Part shown: piece by piece, positions 1 through 8,343 of the stretch
Position numbering within the stretch: position 1 is the stretch's first letter
How the letters are laid out: every line of letters begins with the position of its first letter
Assembly: GCA_937927265.1 (NCBI GenBank)
Contig: CALBCO010000105.1
Coordinates: 1-21,857, forward strand
Origin: an uncultured Verrucomicrobiae bacterium
GTDB taxonomy: Bacteria > Verrucomicrobiota > Verrucomicrobiia > Palsa-1439
Direction of reading: 5' to 3'
DNA: 21,857 nucleotides
Program-made: the position numbers and the translations under genes
Notes under the pieces: generated by a model
What the model was told of the DNA's origin: nothing
Seen by the model: the letters and a program-made list of their open reading frames with translations, nothing else
Databases searched by the model: none

Positions 1-43
1 CGACAGCTTTGGACTCGCATCAATGTCGGCCTCCCCCTGCCAT

Positions 44-148
44 CCAAGCGCCGCTGACGCGGCGCACTCCAAAACCGTTCGACCCACCGCTGGGACTTCA
101 GCCCGTCGCGCCAGCGTCTTGGAGTGTGGTGCGACGGCGCCGCTTTCC
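44..148. repeat. Inverted pair of GC-rich hairpin repeats
   Basis: Two related elements face each other. The left one (44-74) has a perfect 7-bp stem, GCGCCGC (48-54) with GCGGCGC (59-65) around loop TGAC, followed by CACTCCAA. The right one (118-148) is an imperfect reverse-complement version ending, on the minus strand, in ACACTCCAAG. A third copy in the same orientation as the left one lies at 12861-12888. The pattern is AAGCGG-like stem, 4-nt loop, GC-rich stem, CACTCCAA. No plausible protein overlaps it. It looks like a REP/MITE-like intergenic element; its function is unknown. Confidence 0.6.
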
Positions 149-220
149 CAAACGGCCAGCAGGGAGGATGGTGGGCAATCGGTGCCTCACAGGGGCCGAG
201 GCGCAGATGGGAATGTCTGG

Positions 221-283
221 CCACCTTCAACATGAGGTGGAAAGCGTGGTTGGTGAACAACGCCGCTCATCGGGCAGGGGCAA
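221..283. repeat. Partial copies of two dispersed intergenic motifs
   Basis: Positions 221-233 contain CCACCTTCAACAT, the reverse complement of ATGTTGAAGGTGG found at 8384-8396 and 12780-12792. Next to it, 239-280 (GGAAAGCGTGGT, then CCGCTCATC, then GGCAGGGG) matches 8437-8484 in the same order with small length differences. The rest of 1-464 contains no credible gene: the open frames there have no family resemblance and overlap these repeats. This is a repeat-bearing leader region upstream of the ACT gene. Confidence 0.55.
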
Positions 284-464
284 AGGATTGCCTTCGGGAT
301 TCTCCGTCGAGGCATGAACGCGGGAGAGAATCCTGTTGGGGGATACCATACGAAATCCGCCCTGTTTCAGCGGCGCGCCAAGGATTCTGGCGTGCGACGG
401 TCGGCTTGACGCGCTGCGCGGGCGAGCCGATGGTGAAGCAGAAAACTCAACTTGGAGGTGTGCG

Positions 465-860
465 GTGAAAACAGTCGTGCAACTCTCATTGTTCCTCGAA
501 AACAAACCGGGGCGGTTGGCCGCGCTGGCGCGGGCGCTGGCCGACCATGACATCAACATTCATGCGTTATCGGTGTCGGACGCGGTGGATCATGCCGTCG
601 TGCGCATGGTCGTCAGCGCCCCACATCAGGCGATTCACTTGTTGGGTGATCATGGCGTCATGGTGATCGAACGCGACGTGTTGATGATTGAAGGCCAGAG
701 CAAGCCCGGTGAGTTGGCGGAGATTGCCCGCAAACTGGCGCGGCACAAGATCAATATCGAATACGCCTATACCGCCACACCCCCCGGCGCATCCCAGGGC
801 GTGATGATCCTCCGAGTGGACAAGATGGCCCGCGCCAAAACCGTTCTGCGCGGCCATTGA
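465..860 (+). CDS. Tandem ACT-domain regulatory protein
   Basis: A 131-residue protein made of two ACT modules (about 3-66 and 70-131), with no catalytic domain. The first module opens with the typical ligand-binding turn ENKPGRLAALARAL, and the second repeats it as QSKPGELAEIARKL. Conserved beta strands follow (INIHALSV, INIEYAY). Stand-alone ACT pairs of this kind bind amino acids and usually act as small-molecule sensors; the ligand cannot be read from sequence. The GTG start at 465 is chosen over an upstream in-frame ATG at 336 because GGAGG (454-458) lies 6 nt before it and the ACT fold begins right there. The gene converges with the L,D-transpeptidase gene, with 12 nt between stops and no obvious terminator. 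Its own promoter must lie in the repeat-bearing region 1-464, where I see no strong one. Confidence 0.85.
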   Translation: MKTVVQLSLFLENKPGRLAALARALADHDINIHALSVSDAVDHAVVRMVVSAPHQAIHLLGDHGVMVIERDVLMIEGQSKPGELAEIARKLARHKINIEYAYTATPPGASQGVMILRVDKMARAKTVLRGH

Positions 861-872
861 AGGCCAAAATCA

Positions 873-1787
873 CTAATCAGCAACCACCTCGACCGTCGTG
901 CCGATGGCAACCATCGAGGCAAGACGTTCCGCATTCCAGTTCGCCAAACGAAAACAGCCGTGCGATTCGGTGCGGCCAATGTCGTCAGGGTGTGGCGTCC
1001 CGTGGATGCCATAGCCGGGCAAGTTCAATCCAATCCACGCCGTGCCGACCGGGTTGTTCGGGCCGGGGGGCACGATCAACTTCCCATAACCGCGCTGCGC
1101 TTCGTCCAATTCGGGAAACACAGCCGGGTCAAAAGTGTAATTGGGATGAAACACGACGTTGACCACCGTAAGCGTGCCCACCGGACGTTTCTCCTGCCGG
1201 GCGGCAATCGAACACGGGAAATGGGCAATGATCCGCCCCGTGGCGTCGAACGCGCGGATGAATTTCTGTGTCAGGGAAATTTGCACCCGGGCGGCTTGGG
1301 GCAACGGCAAAGGAGTGATGTTGGGCACTTTCAACACCGTGTCGGCCGCCACATTCGCCCAGTCTGCGATTTGGGGGTTTAGGTTGCTGAGCAACCATTC
1401 CCGACAGTGAAACTTTTCCGCCACGGCTTCGAGCAGGGTCTCGTGTGGCATTGCCGGCAGTTTCGACCGCGCCAGCCAATCGGTCGGACACGGCCCAAGC
1501 GCGGCGAGGTCGGCGGCGGTCACAGTGTAGTTGGTGTAGAGCACTTGGCGCGGCAATGCAACAGGCTGATGCAGCGGATCCGTTTCGGCGGTCGGCGGTA
1601 ATCCGTGCGCGAGTTGCCAAGCAATGAGGGCGGCGCGGGTCTGCCTGCCCCACCGGCCGTCAATCACACCCGGTGAAAATCCCTGTCGGTCGAGGGAAAC
1701 CTGCATACTGAGCACGCCGGTCACGGTCGCCGTTTGCGCCCAGAGCGGAACGGCCAGCGCGAGTAAAAACACGATACGCAGGATCAT
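873..1787 (-). CDS. Secreted L,D-transpeptidase (YkuD family)
   Basis: A 304-residue cell-wall enzyme. Residues 1-17 form a signal peptide ending in LWAQ. Residues about 25-62 are a PG_binding_1-like helical domain (SLDRQGFSPGVIDGRWG). Residues about 115-155 resemble a degenerate LysM module. The YkuD catalytic domain fills about 168-303, with His262 in GIHGTP and the active-site group SHGCFR (His276, Cys278), so all expected catalytic residues are present. The family makes 3-3 peptide crosslinks in peptidoglycan or anchors proteins to it; which of these applies here is not visible. It is the last gene of the minus-strand operon and starts 3 nt after the sulfatase stop, so it is probably translationally coupled. 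The only nearby SD-like sequence is the GGGGG at the sulfatase end. Confidence 0.92.
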   Translation of the reverse strand: MILRIVFLLALAVPLWAQTATVTGVLSMQVSLDRQGFSPGVIDGRWGRQTRAALIAWQLAHGLPPTAETDPLHQPVALPRQVLYTNYTVTAADLAALGPCPTDWLARSKLPAMPHETLLEAVAEKFHCREWLLSNLNPQIADWANVAADTVLKVPNITPLPLPQAARVQISLTQKFIRAFDATGRIIAHFPCSIAARQEKRPVGTLTVVNVVFHPNYTFDPAVFPELDEAQRGYGKLIVPPGPNNPVGTAWIGLNLPGYGIHGTPHPDDIGRTESHGCFRLANWNAERLASMVAIGTTVEVVAD

Positions 1788-1790
1788 CGG

Positions 1791-3170
1791 TCACCCCCGG
1801 TCGGGCAGGTCGTAGGCGGCGATGATGTACGGGTGGGACGGGTCGTAGGTTGTTAATGGTTGGGGATGGGCCACTTTGCCGGCGGGGCGGCAGTGGCGGC
1901 CGGCGACACCGGTCGCGGCGTCGCCAAGATCTTGCCGGCAGGCGGCTACTCGCGCTTCCAAATCTCGCACCACGGCAGGATGGACGGCGGCGACATTGGT
2001 TGTTTCGCCCACGTCAGTCCCCAAATCGTACAACTCACAAACTTTTCTGCCTTGGCGGCTCACGTGTAGTTTCCAGCGGCCAGCGCGGACGGCTTCAAGG
2101 TCATTAAGCCTGTAATAGAAGAATGCCTCGTGCGGACTCTGGGCATTCGGTTCGCCGCGCAACAGGGGACGAATATCCTTGCCGTCAATGATTCGGTCGG
2201 CAGGCGGCGCGCTACCGGCCAAGCAGGCAAACGTTGGCAGGAAATCCAGTGCTGTAACGACTTCTCGGCAGGTCGTGCCGGCGGGGACTGTGCCCGGCCA
2301 CCACATCAGGCACGGCACCCGCATCCCGCCTTCCCACGTGGTGCCTTTGCTACCACGCAACGGCGCGTTGCTGCCGCCGTGGGTGCCACGCGCGCCGTTG
2401 TCGGACGTGAACACGACGAGTGTCCGGCGGTCGAGGCCGAGTTGCCGCAATTCGTGGAGCAACACGCTGATGCTCCAGTCTACACACGCCACCGCCGCGC
2501 CGTAGGGGCCGTTTTTCGAGGCATCGAGAAATGGTTTCGGCACGTACAGGGGCAAGTGGACATACATGTGCGCAAAGTAGAGGAAGAACGGACCGTGGCG
2601 ATGGTCGCGGATGAACCGCACGCACTCGTCCACGTAGCGTTCGGTCAAGGACGCTTGGTCGGGTTGTTGTTGGATGACTTCCTCGTCACGCAGCAGAGGC
2701 AACGGCGGGACATGAGCCCATTGCGGCTGTGGCCCGACCTGCCGCCCCATGTCGTTGCTGTAGGGCAAGCCAAAATAACTGTCAAACCCGTGCCGCGTGG
2801 GCAGAAACTCTGGTTGGTCGCCGCAATGCCATTTGCCGACGATTTTCGTGGCATAGCCTTGTTGCTGGAGTAGTTTGGCGATGGTGATTTCGGCGGGGTT
2901 CAAACCAGTGGCAAAACCGGGAAACAACACCCAAGCGCCGCCGTCAAACGACCCAAACCCAATGCGCGGCGGGTAACAACCAGTCAGCATCGCACCGCGC
3001 GACGGCGAACAGACAGCCGCCGCCATGTAGAAATCGGTAAACCGCATTCCCTCCGCCGCCATCTGGTCGAGGGCGGGCGTGTGGTTGACGGTTGAGCCAT
3101 AGCAACCGAGGTCACCGTAGCCGAGATCGTCACAGTTGATGAGGATGATGTTCGGACGGTCAGACTGCAT
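1791..3170 (-). CDS. Type I sulfatase (arylsulfatase family)
   Basis: From the ATG at 3170 this is 459 residues, normal for a type I sulfatase. The N-terminus has the metal-binding motif NCDDLGYGDLG (Asp14-Asp15). Cys54 lies in CSPSRGAMLTG, the formylglycine signature C-x-P-S-R, so the enzyme should need maturation by a formylglycine-generating enzyme. Further family motifs are GKWHCG, the metal-site segment FTSDNGA, and GGMRVPCL. The substrate is unknown; the family cuts sulfate esters on glycans or small molecules. I chose ATG 3170 because the fold begins at once and AAGAGG sits 3 nt upstream; an in-frame GTG at 3194 is possible and adds 8 residues. Neither start gives a clear signal peptide, which is unusual for a polysaccharide sulfatase. 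The gene lies between the O-antigen-ligase-like gene and the L,D-transpeptidase. Confidence 0.92.
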   Translation of the reverse strand: MQSDRPNIILINCDDLGYGDLGCYGSTVNHTPALDQMAAEGMRFTDFYMAAAVCSPSRGAMLTGCYPPRIGFGSFDGGAWVLFPGFATGLNPAEITIAKLLQQQGYATKIVGKWHCGDQPEFLPTRHGFDSYFGLPYSNDMGRQVGPQPQWAHVPPLPLLRDEEVIQQQPDQASLTERYVDECVRFIRDHRHGPFFLYFAHMYVHLPLYVPKPFLDASKNGPYGAAVACVDWSISVLLHELRQLGLDRRTLVVFTSDNGARGTHGGSNAPLRGSKGTTWEGGMRVPCLMWWPGTVPAGTTCREVVTALDFLPTFACLAGSAPPADRIIDGKDIRPLLRGEPNAQSPHEAFFYYRLNDLEAVRAGRWKLHVSRQGRKVCELYDLGTDVGETTNVAAVHPAVVRDLEARVAACRQDLGDAATGVAGRHCRPAGKVAHPQPLTTYDPSHPYIIAAYDLPDRG

Positions 3171-3201
3171 GAACCTCTTATAGAAGCGGGCCACACATCG
3201 G

Positions 3202-4899
3202 TCAAGGCTCGGGGACCGCAGACATCCCTAACAGTGTAGCCCAGTCGCGCCGGTATTGTTCGTTCGTGGGGTTGAGTTGCATCGCGCGTTGCAATGCGCG
3301 ACGGGCTTCATCGCGCGCCCCGCTCGCCCACAACGCGCGGGCCAACCGCGCTGGATACGTGGCGCGCCAGGGATCGTGGGTGGCGGCCGTCCGATAATAA
3401 TACACCGCAAGCTCAGCGCGACCGAGTGTAAACGCGCAGTCACCCGCCGTGGCGAGATAATGGCTGTTGGCCGGTTGCCAGCGGACGGCTTGTTCGGCCG
3501 CAAATAAGTCGCCCGTTTCGCGCGCGCGCCCGTACCAGAACGCCGCCACCAATCCACGTCCCGCCACGCCACTGACAACCACCACGACCAGTACCACGCC
3601 AAGCTTCACCCACCACCGCCGCGGCCCCACCGGCAGGCCGGGCGGGTCGTGCAGCCCGGCTACGGCCCCCAACAAAATCCACGCCGGCACCGCCACGCCC
3701 GGCACGTATAAGTCGAAATCCATCAACCCGTGCGCCATCCAACCCGTGACGGACACGGCCAACGCCCAAGCTCCGGGGGTGCGCCGTTGCCGGGCCAGTC
3801 GGAACACCGCGCCGAGGCCCGTCACGCTCAGCGCGGTGAACACAACAAAAGCCGCCAGCCCGGAGTCCGACCAGATTTGCAGAAAACTGTTGTGGACGGT
3901 CTGGGCTTCCTCGGTGGAAGCGGTTTTGTAGAACGGATAGATCGAACCGAACGTGCCCGGCCCGGTGCCGCGCCAGACATGATCGCGAATGATGCAGACA
4001 GCACCCTGCCAGTAATCCCATCGGGCCGCCACGCTTTCGCCCCCCCATCGCAAGCGACCGGTGTAATGAGCCGCACCGAGCACCACGAACAACCCCACAA
4101 CTGTCCATCCAACCAGCCGCCCCGACCGCTGGCCACCAACGGCCATCAACACGGCTACCAACCCGGCCGCCAGCGACGCCAGCCCCCCTCGTGAGCCGGT
4201 CAACACCAACACCACCACCATCAACCCCGCCAACACAATCAATACCAACCACCTCACACCAGCCCGCCACGCACCAGTCCATTGCCACAAGCACGCCAAT
4301 GTCGGCCCCACGGCGACGACCAAAAACCCGGCGAGGGCGTTGGGCGACACCAACGTACCAAACACGCGGCGCGCGGCGAGCTTGGCGACGAATTCGGGCG
4401 GGCTGGCGACCGCGCGTGCGTAATCCTCTGTGGCCGCAAACCCGGTCGCATATTGCTCCAGCGCTACCACACACACCAAAATCGCAGCCAAGCCCATCCC
4501 CCCGGCCACACGCATCAGCGCGACTTCGTCGCGGACGTACCATGCAGCCCCATAAAACAACAGCACGCCGACGGCAAATAACAGGACGGTATCCATGGAG
4601 ACATGCCGGTTGATACTCCCCGGCACGGCGACCAATTGCGTGACCAGAAACAATGCTGGCAGGTAAAAAAACACATTCCGCCGACCACCCGCACGGCATG
4701 GATCCAGCACGCACCAGCTCAACGCACCAAATGCCAACAACGGCAACAAGGGATTGGGCCAAAGAAAAAAAATCCATTCGAGCGTGCCTCGGGGCGGGAG
4801 GAGAGCAGACTGCACCACCACCAGCACGCCGAACTTAAGCGGCGCCAGAAATGTCAGAGCCGCCAGCCCGCTGATCACCCAACGGCTGCAACGGCTCAC
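3202..4899 (-). CDS. O-antigen ligase/Wzy-like membrane protein with TPR tail
   Basis: A 565-residue integral membrane protein. Residues 1 to about 425 contain around ten or more hydrophobic helices. The Wzy_C (O-antigen ligase) pattern is visible: an SPNALAGFL loop, a helix ending in LTGSRGGLASL, and the large loop with GTGPGTFGSIYP and HNSFLQIWSDSGL. Residues about 455-560 are TPR-like helices (AVRWQPANSHYLATAG, ARRALQRAMQLNPTNEQY). Such proteins polymerise or ligate lipid-linked glycans, or attach glycans to proteins; which one is not decidable here. The start is the GTG at 4899. It overlaps the holB stop in a GTGA junction, and AGAGG lies 7 nt upstream. Longer in-frame starts inside holB lack support. 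No glycosyltransferases are adjacent. Confidence 0.85.
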   Translation of the reverse strand: MSRCSRWVISGLAALTFLAPLKFGVLVVVQSALLPPRGTLEWIFFLWPNPLLPLLAFGALSWCVLDPCRAGGRRNVFFYLPALFLVTQLVAVPGSINRHVSMDTVLLFAVGVLLFYGAAWYVRDEVALMRVAGGMGLAAILVCVVALEQYATGFAATEDYARAVASPPEFVAKLAARRVFGTLVSPNALAGFLVVAVGPTLACLWQWTGAWRAGVRWLVLIVLAGLMVVVLVLTGSRGGLASLAAGLVAVLMAVGGQRSGRLVGWTVVGLFVVLGAAHYTGRLRWGGESVAARWDYWQGAVCIIRDHVWRGTGPGTFGSIYPFYKTASTEEAQTVHNSFLQIWSDSGLAAFVVFTALSVTGLGAVFRLARQRRTPGAWALAVSVTGWMAHGLMDFDLYVPGVAVPAWILLGAVAGLHDPPGLPVGPRRWWVKLGVVLVVVVVSGVAGRGLVAAFWYGRARETGDLFAAEQAVRWQPANSHYLATAGDCAFTLGRAELAVYYYRTAATHDPWRATYPARLARALWASGARDEARRALQRAMQLNPTNEQYRRDWATLLGMSAVPEP

Positions 4900-5930
4900 C
4901 GCAACGCCTCTGCGCCACGGGCAAGTTGTAGCGCGCCGACCTCCAACGCTTGGGACTCCGGAATGTTGCGGGACAACCAATCGCGCATTTGCTCCACTGC
5001 CGCCAACTGCGCAAACGCGGCAACTTCCGTCAGGCCAGCCGCGGCGACGCGCAATTCGCCAAGGGCGGCACGATACTCCAGCAGTGTTTCATCGGCGCCG
5101 CGCACACAGAGCAACACGTCGGCGAACCATCGGTAGAGGTCTTCGAGCACCTTTTCGCGGGCAGCCCAGTACTCACCCTCAATGCGGGCCTCCAGTTGTT
5201 CGGTGAGCCGGTCGCGTTGCTTGGCGTCAAGTTCTCCGTACTTTAACCAATCGGCCCCGTCTTCCAATTCGGTGCGGATTCTGGTGCGTTCCTCGGCCAG
5301 CAACGCCGTCAATTGCGTGGCGAGGCCGTAGGCGGCGGGCACGCGCCCGGCGGCCCGCTGCTGGGCCGCGAACTGCGCGAGCAACGGCACCAGCCGCTCG
5401 CGGTAGGGCGAGGCGGACGGCGTCCCGTTCGCCTCGAAGGAAAGTCTCAGACACCGTGAGAGAATCGTCGGCAACAATCGTTGCGGCTCGGCGGTCAGCA
5501 GCACGATGATGGTCTGGGCCGGCGGCTCTTCGAGCGTTTTCAGGAAGGCGTTGCTGGCTTCTTCGCGCAGACAATCCGCGTCCACAATGACGCCGACTTT
5601 CACGGCGGCCATGTGCGGTTTGAGGTTGATCGCCCGGCAGAATTCGCGGACTTGTTCAACCGTGATGCGCCGGCTCTTAGACTCGGGACTGACCCAGTAG
5701 AGGTCGGGATGCTTTCTATTGGCAATGCGCCGACAAGAATCGCAACGGTCACAACTGTCATGCTCCGCGACGGCGCAATTCAGCGACTTGGCCAACGTCA
5801 GGGCCGCCTCTTGCTTGCCGCTGCCCCGGGGGCCAGTAAAAAGATAGGCATGAGCGAGCCGACCATGACGGAGGCTGCGCTGCAACTGTTCAATGACCGC
5901 CGGGGCGGCGGCAACATCAGCCCACGACAT
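4896..5930 (-). CDS. holB: DNA polymerase III delta' subunit (clamp loader)
   Basis: A 344-residue AAA+ protein of the HolB/DnaX type. The N-terminus has the typical opening followed by a P-loop-like GPRGSGKQ (33-40), where the usual Ser/Thr after Lys is Gln. Delta' subunits often carry such a degraded ATP site, while DnaX keeps it. A zinc module follows with Cys52, Cys60, Cys63 and Cys66. The sensor region EASNAFLKTLEEPP and the ILSRC motif (serine-arginine-cysteine, the SRC finger) are intact. DnaX itself is usually longer and has an intact P-loop, so delta' is the better call. The start overlaps the end of tmk by 14 nt and the stop overlaps the next gene by 4 nt. The tmk-holB order is common in bacteria. 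Confidence 0.9.
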   Translation of the reverse strand: MSWADVAAAPAVIEQLQRSLRHGRLAHAYLFTGPRGSGKQEAALTLAKSLNCAVAEHDSCDRCDSCRRIANRKHPDLYWVSPESKSRRITVEQVREFCRAINLKPHMAAVKVGVIVDADCLREEASNAFLKTLEEPPAQTIIVLLTAEPQRLLPTILSRCLRLSFEANGTPSASPYRERLVPLLAQFAAQQRAAGRVPAAYGLATQLTALLAEERTRIRTELEDGADWLKYGELDAKQRDRLTEQLEARIEGEYWAAREKVLEDLYRWFADVLLCVRGADETLLEYRAALGELRVAAAGLTEVAAFAQLAAVEQMRDWLSRNIPESQALEVGALQLARGAEALR

Positions 5931-6546
5931 GACGAGTTAACTCCCAGATTTCCTGTTGCACTTCAGCCACGGACCGGTGAGCGTCCACGATTTTGACACG
6001 GTCCGGTTCGCGCCGCGCAAGGTCAAGGTAGCCTTGACGGACACGGTCATAGAATTCGAGCGACTGGTTTTCCATCCGGTCGAAAAGTTCCCGGCCGCGA
6101 GCGCGTTCCAAGCCGACACGCGGGTCAAGGTCGAGCACCACGGTCAGATCCGGCTGGCAATCGCCGACGGCGAACTGGTTTAACGCGGCAATAGTGGCCA
6201 GCGGGAGTTGTCGGCCAGCGCCTTGATAGACGGTGGTCGAATCGGCAAACCGGTCAGCCACAATGATTTCGCCGGCGCGCAAAGCCGGGCGAATGACTTC
6301 GCGAACCAGTTGGGCGCGACTGGCGCAAAAGAGGAGCAACTCGGTTTCCGGCGTCATAGCCAACGATTGGTGGCTGTATTGGAGGACGTGACGAATTTGT
6401 TCACCGATGTCGGTCCCGCCCGGTTCGCGTACAGCCCGGACGGTGTGCCCGGCCGCGCGCAAGCGCGCGATGAGGTACATGATGTGCGTGGATTTTCCGC
6501 AACCTTCACCGCCTTCAAACGTAATAAACTTGCCGGGCGCGGTCAT
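5917..6546 (-). CDS. tmk: Thymidylate kinase
   Basis: Thymidylate kinase converts dTMP to dTDP with ATP for DNA synthesis in the cytoplasm. From ATG 6546 the protein is 209 residues, the usual length. The P-loop EGGEGCGKST is at 11-20. The substrate-binding REPGGT follows, then the DRFADSTTVYQGAGR signature and the LDLDPRVGLERARGR region leading into the lid. I prefer 6546 because family members begin just before KFITFEGGEG. In-frame TTG (6594) and ATG (6585) starts would add a low-complexity extension. None of these starts has a good Shine-Dalgarno sequence. It is the first gene of the five-gene minus-strand operon and diverges from the receiver gene at 6691. Confidence 0.94.
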   Translation of the reverse strand: MTAPGKFITFEGGEGCGKSTHIMYLIARLRAAGHTVRAVREPGGTDIGEQIRHVLQYSHQSLAMTPETELLLFCASRAQLVREVIRPALRAGEIIVADRFADSTTVYQGAGRQLPLATIAALNQFAVGDCQPDLTVVLDLDPRVGLERARGRELFDRMENQSLEFYDRVRQGYLDLARREPDRVKIVDAHRSVAEVQQEIWELTRHVVG

Positions 6547-6603
6547 GGGTGGAGTTTTCGGGGCGATGATACTGGCCGCCCGCATCCGGGTCAAGGTTTG
6601 GCA

Positions 6604-6690
6604 CCGCCCCTGCTAAAGAAATAAAAAAAGCTATATTCAGCAGCCGGGGCAGGTTATGCTTGCGGCCAGAGCAGAAATTCGAAAGGGATT
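6604..6690. promoter_or_regulatory. AT-rich divergent intergenic region, probable promoters
   Basis: This is the only AT-rich patch between the divergent tmk operon and the receiver gene (AAAGAAATAAAAAAAGCTATATT at 6615-6637 in two pieces). TATATT at 6632-6637 and TATGCT at 6655-6660 could be -10 boxes on +. Neither has a convincing -35 at 16-18 nt. GAAAGGGA just before 6691 is the probable ribosome site of the receiver gene. The promoter call rests on location and composition only. Confidence 0.3.
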
Positions 6691-7110
6691 ATGAGCGACC
6701 AGGCAACAGAACGTTCACCAGCCGGGGCGAAGATCACGGTTTTGGCGATTGACGACAACGAGGAATTCAGTAATTCGATCAAACAGTTGTTGGAACCCCA
6801 CGGGTTCACGGTGTTGACCTCGGCCAATCCGGTCAAGGCGCTGGAAGTGTACATCCGGGCGAAAGAACAAATCCAGTTGGTGTTGTTGGACTACTACATG
6901 CCGCAGCTCGACGGGGCGAAGACCTTTGAATGGCTGCGCAAACTCAATCCCACCATCCGTGTCATTATTTGCTCCGGGGCGGACGAAATTCGCCTGCGCC
7001 AACTCCAGGCGCAGCACGCCATTGATGGTTACATCCACAAACCATTTCGCCTTGAAGAAGCCCTCTTTGTGATCAAGCAGGTCATGGCCCGCCCCGCACG
7101 CCCGGCGTGA
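6691..7110 (+). CDS. Stand-alone CheY-like response regulator receiver
   Basis: A 139-residue single receiver domain with no output domain. Acidic Asp21-Asp22, the phospho-acceptor Asp67 in LVLLDYYMP, the switch Ser95 in IICSGAD and Lys117 in YIHKPF are all present, so it should accept a phosphate from a histidine kinase. No kinase lies in the window, so it is an orphan here. The usual aromatic switch position lies near Tyr114. Single-domain receivers act by protein contact, for example on motors, in phosphorelays or on kinases; the target is not visible. The ATG is preceded by AAAGGGA. The gene is followed at 53 nt by the RidA-like gene, with no clear terminator between them. Confidence 0.93.
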   Translation: MSDQATERSPAGAKITVLAIDDNEEFSNSIKQLLEPHGFTVLTSANPVKALEVYIRAKEQIQLVLLDYYMPQLDGAKTFEWLRKLNPTIRVIICSGADEIRLRQLQAQHAIDGYIHKPFRLEEALFVIKQVMARPARPA

Positions 7111-7163
7111 GCCAGATGGACCGCAACCATTCGCCGGCCGCGGGGTTATTTTAGGCAAAGACC

Positions 7164-8306
7164 ATGCATGCGCCAACCCATCACCCCGCTGCGGCGATCC
7201 AAAGTGAGGTTGCTCCCGGGTTAAAAGTCCTCCAGTTGCGCCACCACGACTTGGTCGAATGGTTCATCACTGCCACCCCGCGCCCGGGGGGCGACTTGCG
7301 TGCCATGTTTGCCGATGTACATCGGCGGGTGAACGAGGCCGGTGCGACGATTGTCTGCATGGACGTGTTCGGCATCCCCAACGGTAAACGCGCTGATGTT
7401 AGGCTGTTGCACCAAGAATGGGGTGGCGCTTGGGACTGGCCGGTCACATGGCTCGTGGAAGGCGCCAGCGGCGGCATCGCCTTGACCGGCGTGCAAGTGC
7501 ACGCCCTGACCGGCACCCTCGTGCGGCGCATCCGGCTGGACGGGCGGACTGTGGGCAGCGTCTATGACGACGGGCACGCGCGCCATTGCCACCTCGGCGA
7601 CCTTTGGCCGGCCGACAGGAAACTTTCCCGCAGCCAACAGGCCCGCGCCACGTTCGACTTGATGGAAACCGCCCTCGCCCAAGCCGACATGAAGTTCAGT
7701 CACGTCGTCCGCACCTGGTTCTACCTCGACCGGCTGTTGGAGTGGTACGGCGAGTTCAACCAAGTCCGCAACCAGTTTTTCCGCGAACGCACCGTGTTCG
7801 ACGGCCTCGTACCCGCCAGCACCGGCATCAGCGGCGGCAACGCCGCCGGCGCCGCCATCATTGCCGATGCCTACGCCATTGCACCGCACGATCCCCGCGT
7901 GCGCGCGCAGGCGGTGCCCTCGCCGCTCCAATGCCCGGCGTTGGAATACGGCAGTTCGTTCAGCCGCGCGGTCGAGGTGGACCTCGTGGATCATCGTGCC
8001 CTTTACATCTCCGGCACCGCCAGCATCGAGCCGGGCGGTCGCACCGCTCACGTCGGTGATATTCGCGCGCAGATTGAACTGACCATGCAAGTGGCTGGCG
8101 CCATCCTCGAATCGCGTCAGATGAACTGGCGCGACACAACCCGCGCGGTAGCCTATATCAAACACGCCGCCGCTGCCCCGGCTTGGCGCGATTGGCTGGC
8201 CGCTCACGACCTGTGCGACCTGCCGGTGGTAACCACCGAAAACGACATTTGCCGCGACGACCTCCTCTTCGAGATCGAGTTGGATGCCATTCGCTCGGTG
8301 GCGTGA
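7164..8306 (+). CDS. Tandem RidA-fold protein, chorismatase (FkbO/Hyg5)-like
   Basis: A 380-residue protein, far longer than single-domain RidA (about 130). The C-terminal part (about 275-378) looks like RidA/YjgF: LYISGTASI, then the helix QIELTMQVAGAIL and VAYIKH. A second RidA-like segment lies at about 160-240 (FDLMETALAQADMKFSHVVRTWFYLDR split over the helix and strand). Two RidA-like halves at this length, plus a C-terminal ICRDDLLFEIELD (Cys363, Arg364, Glu370), recall the chorismatases FkbO, Hyg5 and XanB2, which split chorismate to dihydroxy- or hydroxybenzoates plus pyruvate. The family placement is from memory of motifs, not an alignment. No aromatic-pigment or polyketide genes are adjacent, so the activity is uncertain. 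A weak TAGG lies upstream of the ATG. Confidence 0.7.
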   Translation: MHAPTHHPAAAIQSEVAPGLKVLQLRHHDLVEWFITATPRPGGDLRAMFADVHRRVNEAGATIVCMDVFGIPNGKRADVRLLHQEWGGAWDWPVTWLVEGASGGIALTGVQVHALTGTLVRRIRLDGRTVGSVYDDGHARHCHLGDLWPADRKLSRSQQARATFDLMETALAQADMKFSHVVRTWFYLDRLLEWYGEFNQVRNQFFRERTVFDGLVPASTGISGGNAAGAAIIADAYAIAPHDPRVRAQAVPSPLQCPALEYGSSFSRAVEVDLVDHRALYISGTASIEPGGRTAHVGDIRAQIELTMQVAGAILESRQMNWRDTTRAVAYIKHAAAAPAWRDWLAAHDLCDLPVVTTENDICRDDLLFEIELDAIRSVA

Positions 8307-8343
8307 TCGCGCCTGGCTTTCCGCCTCCCAGACTTCACCACTT

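Noticed and set aside
3440..4777. 445-codon open frame on the minus strand overlapping the O-antigen-ligase-like gene
   Set aside because: Same strand but another frame; no membrane helices or motifs, while the overlapping frame has clear Wzy_C and TPR patterns.
7221..8207. 328-codon open frame on the minus strand
   Set aside because: It is antisense to the RidA-like gene and rich in Gly, Ala and Val without motifs.
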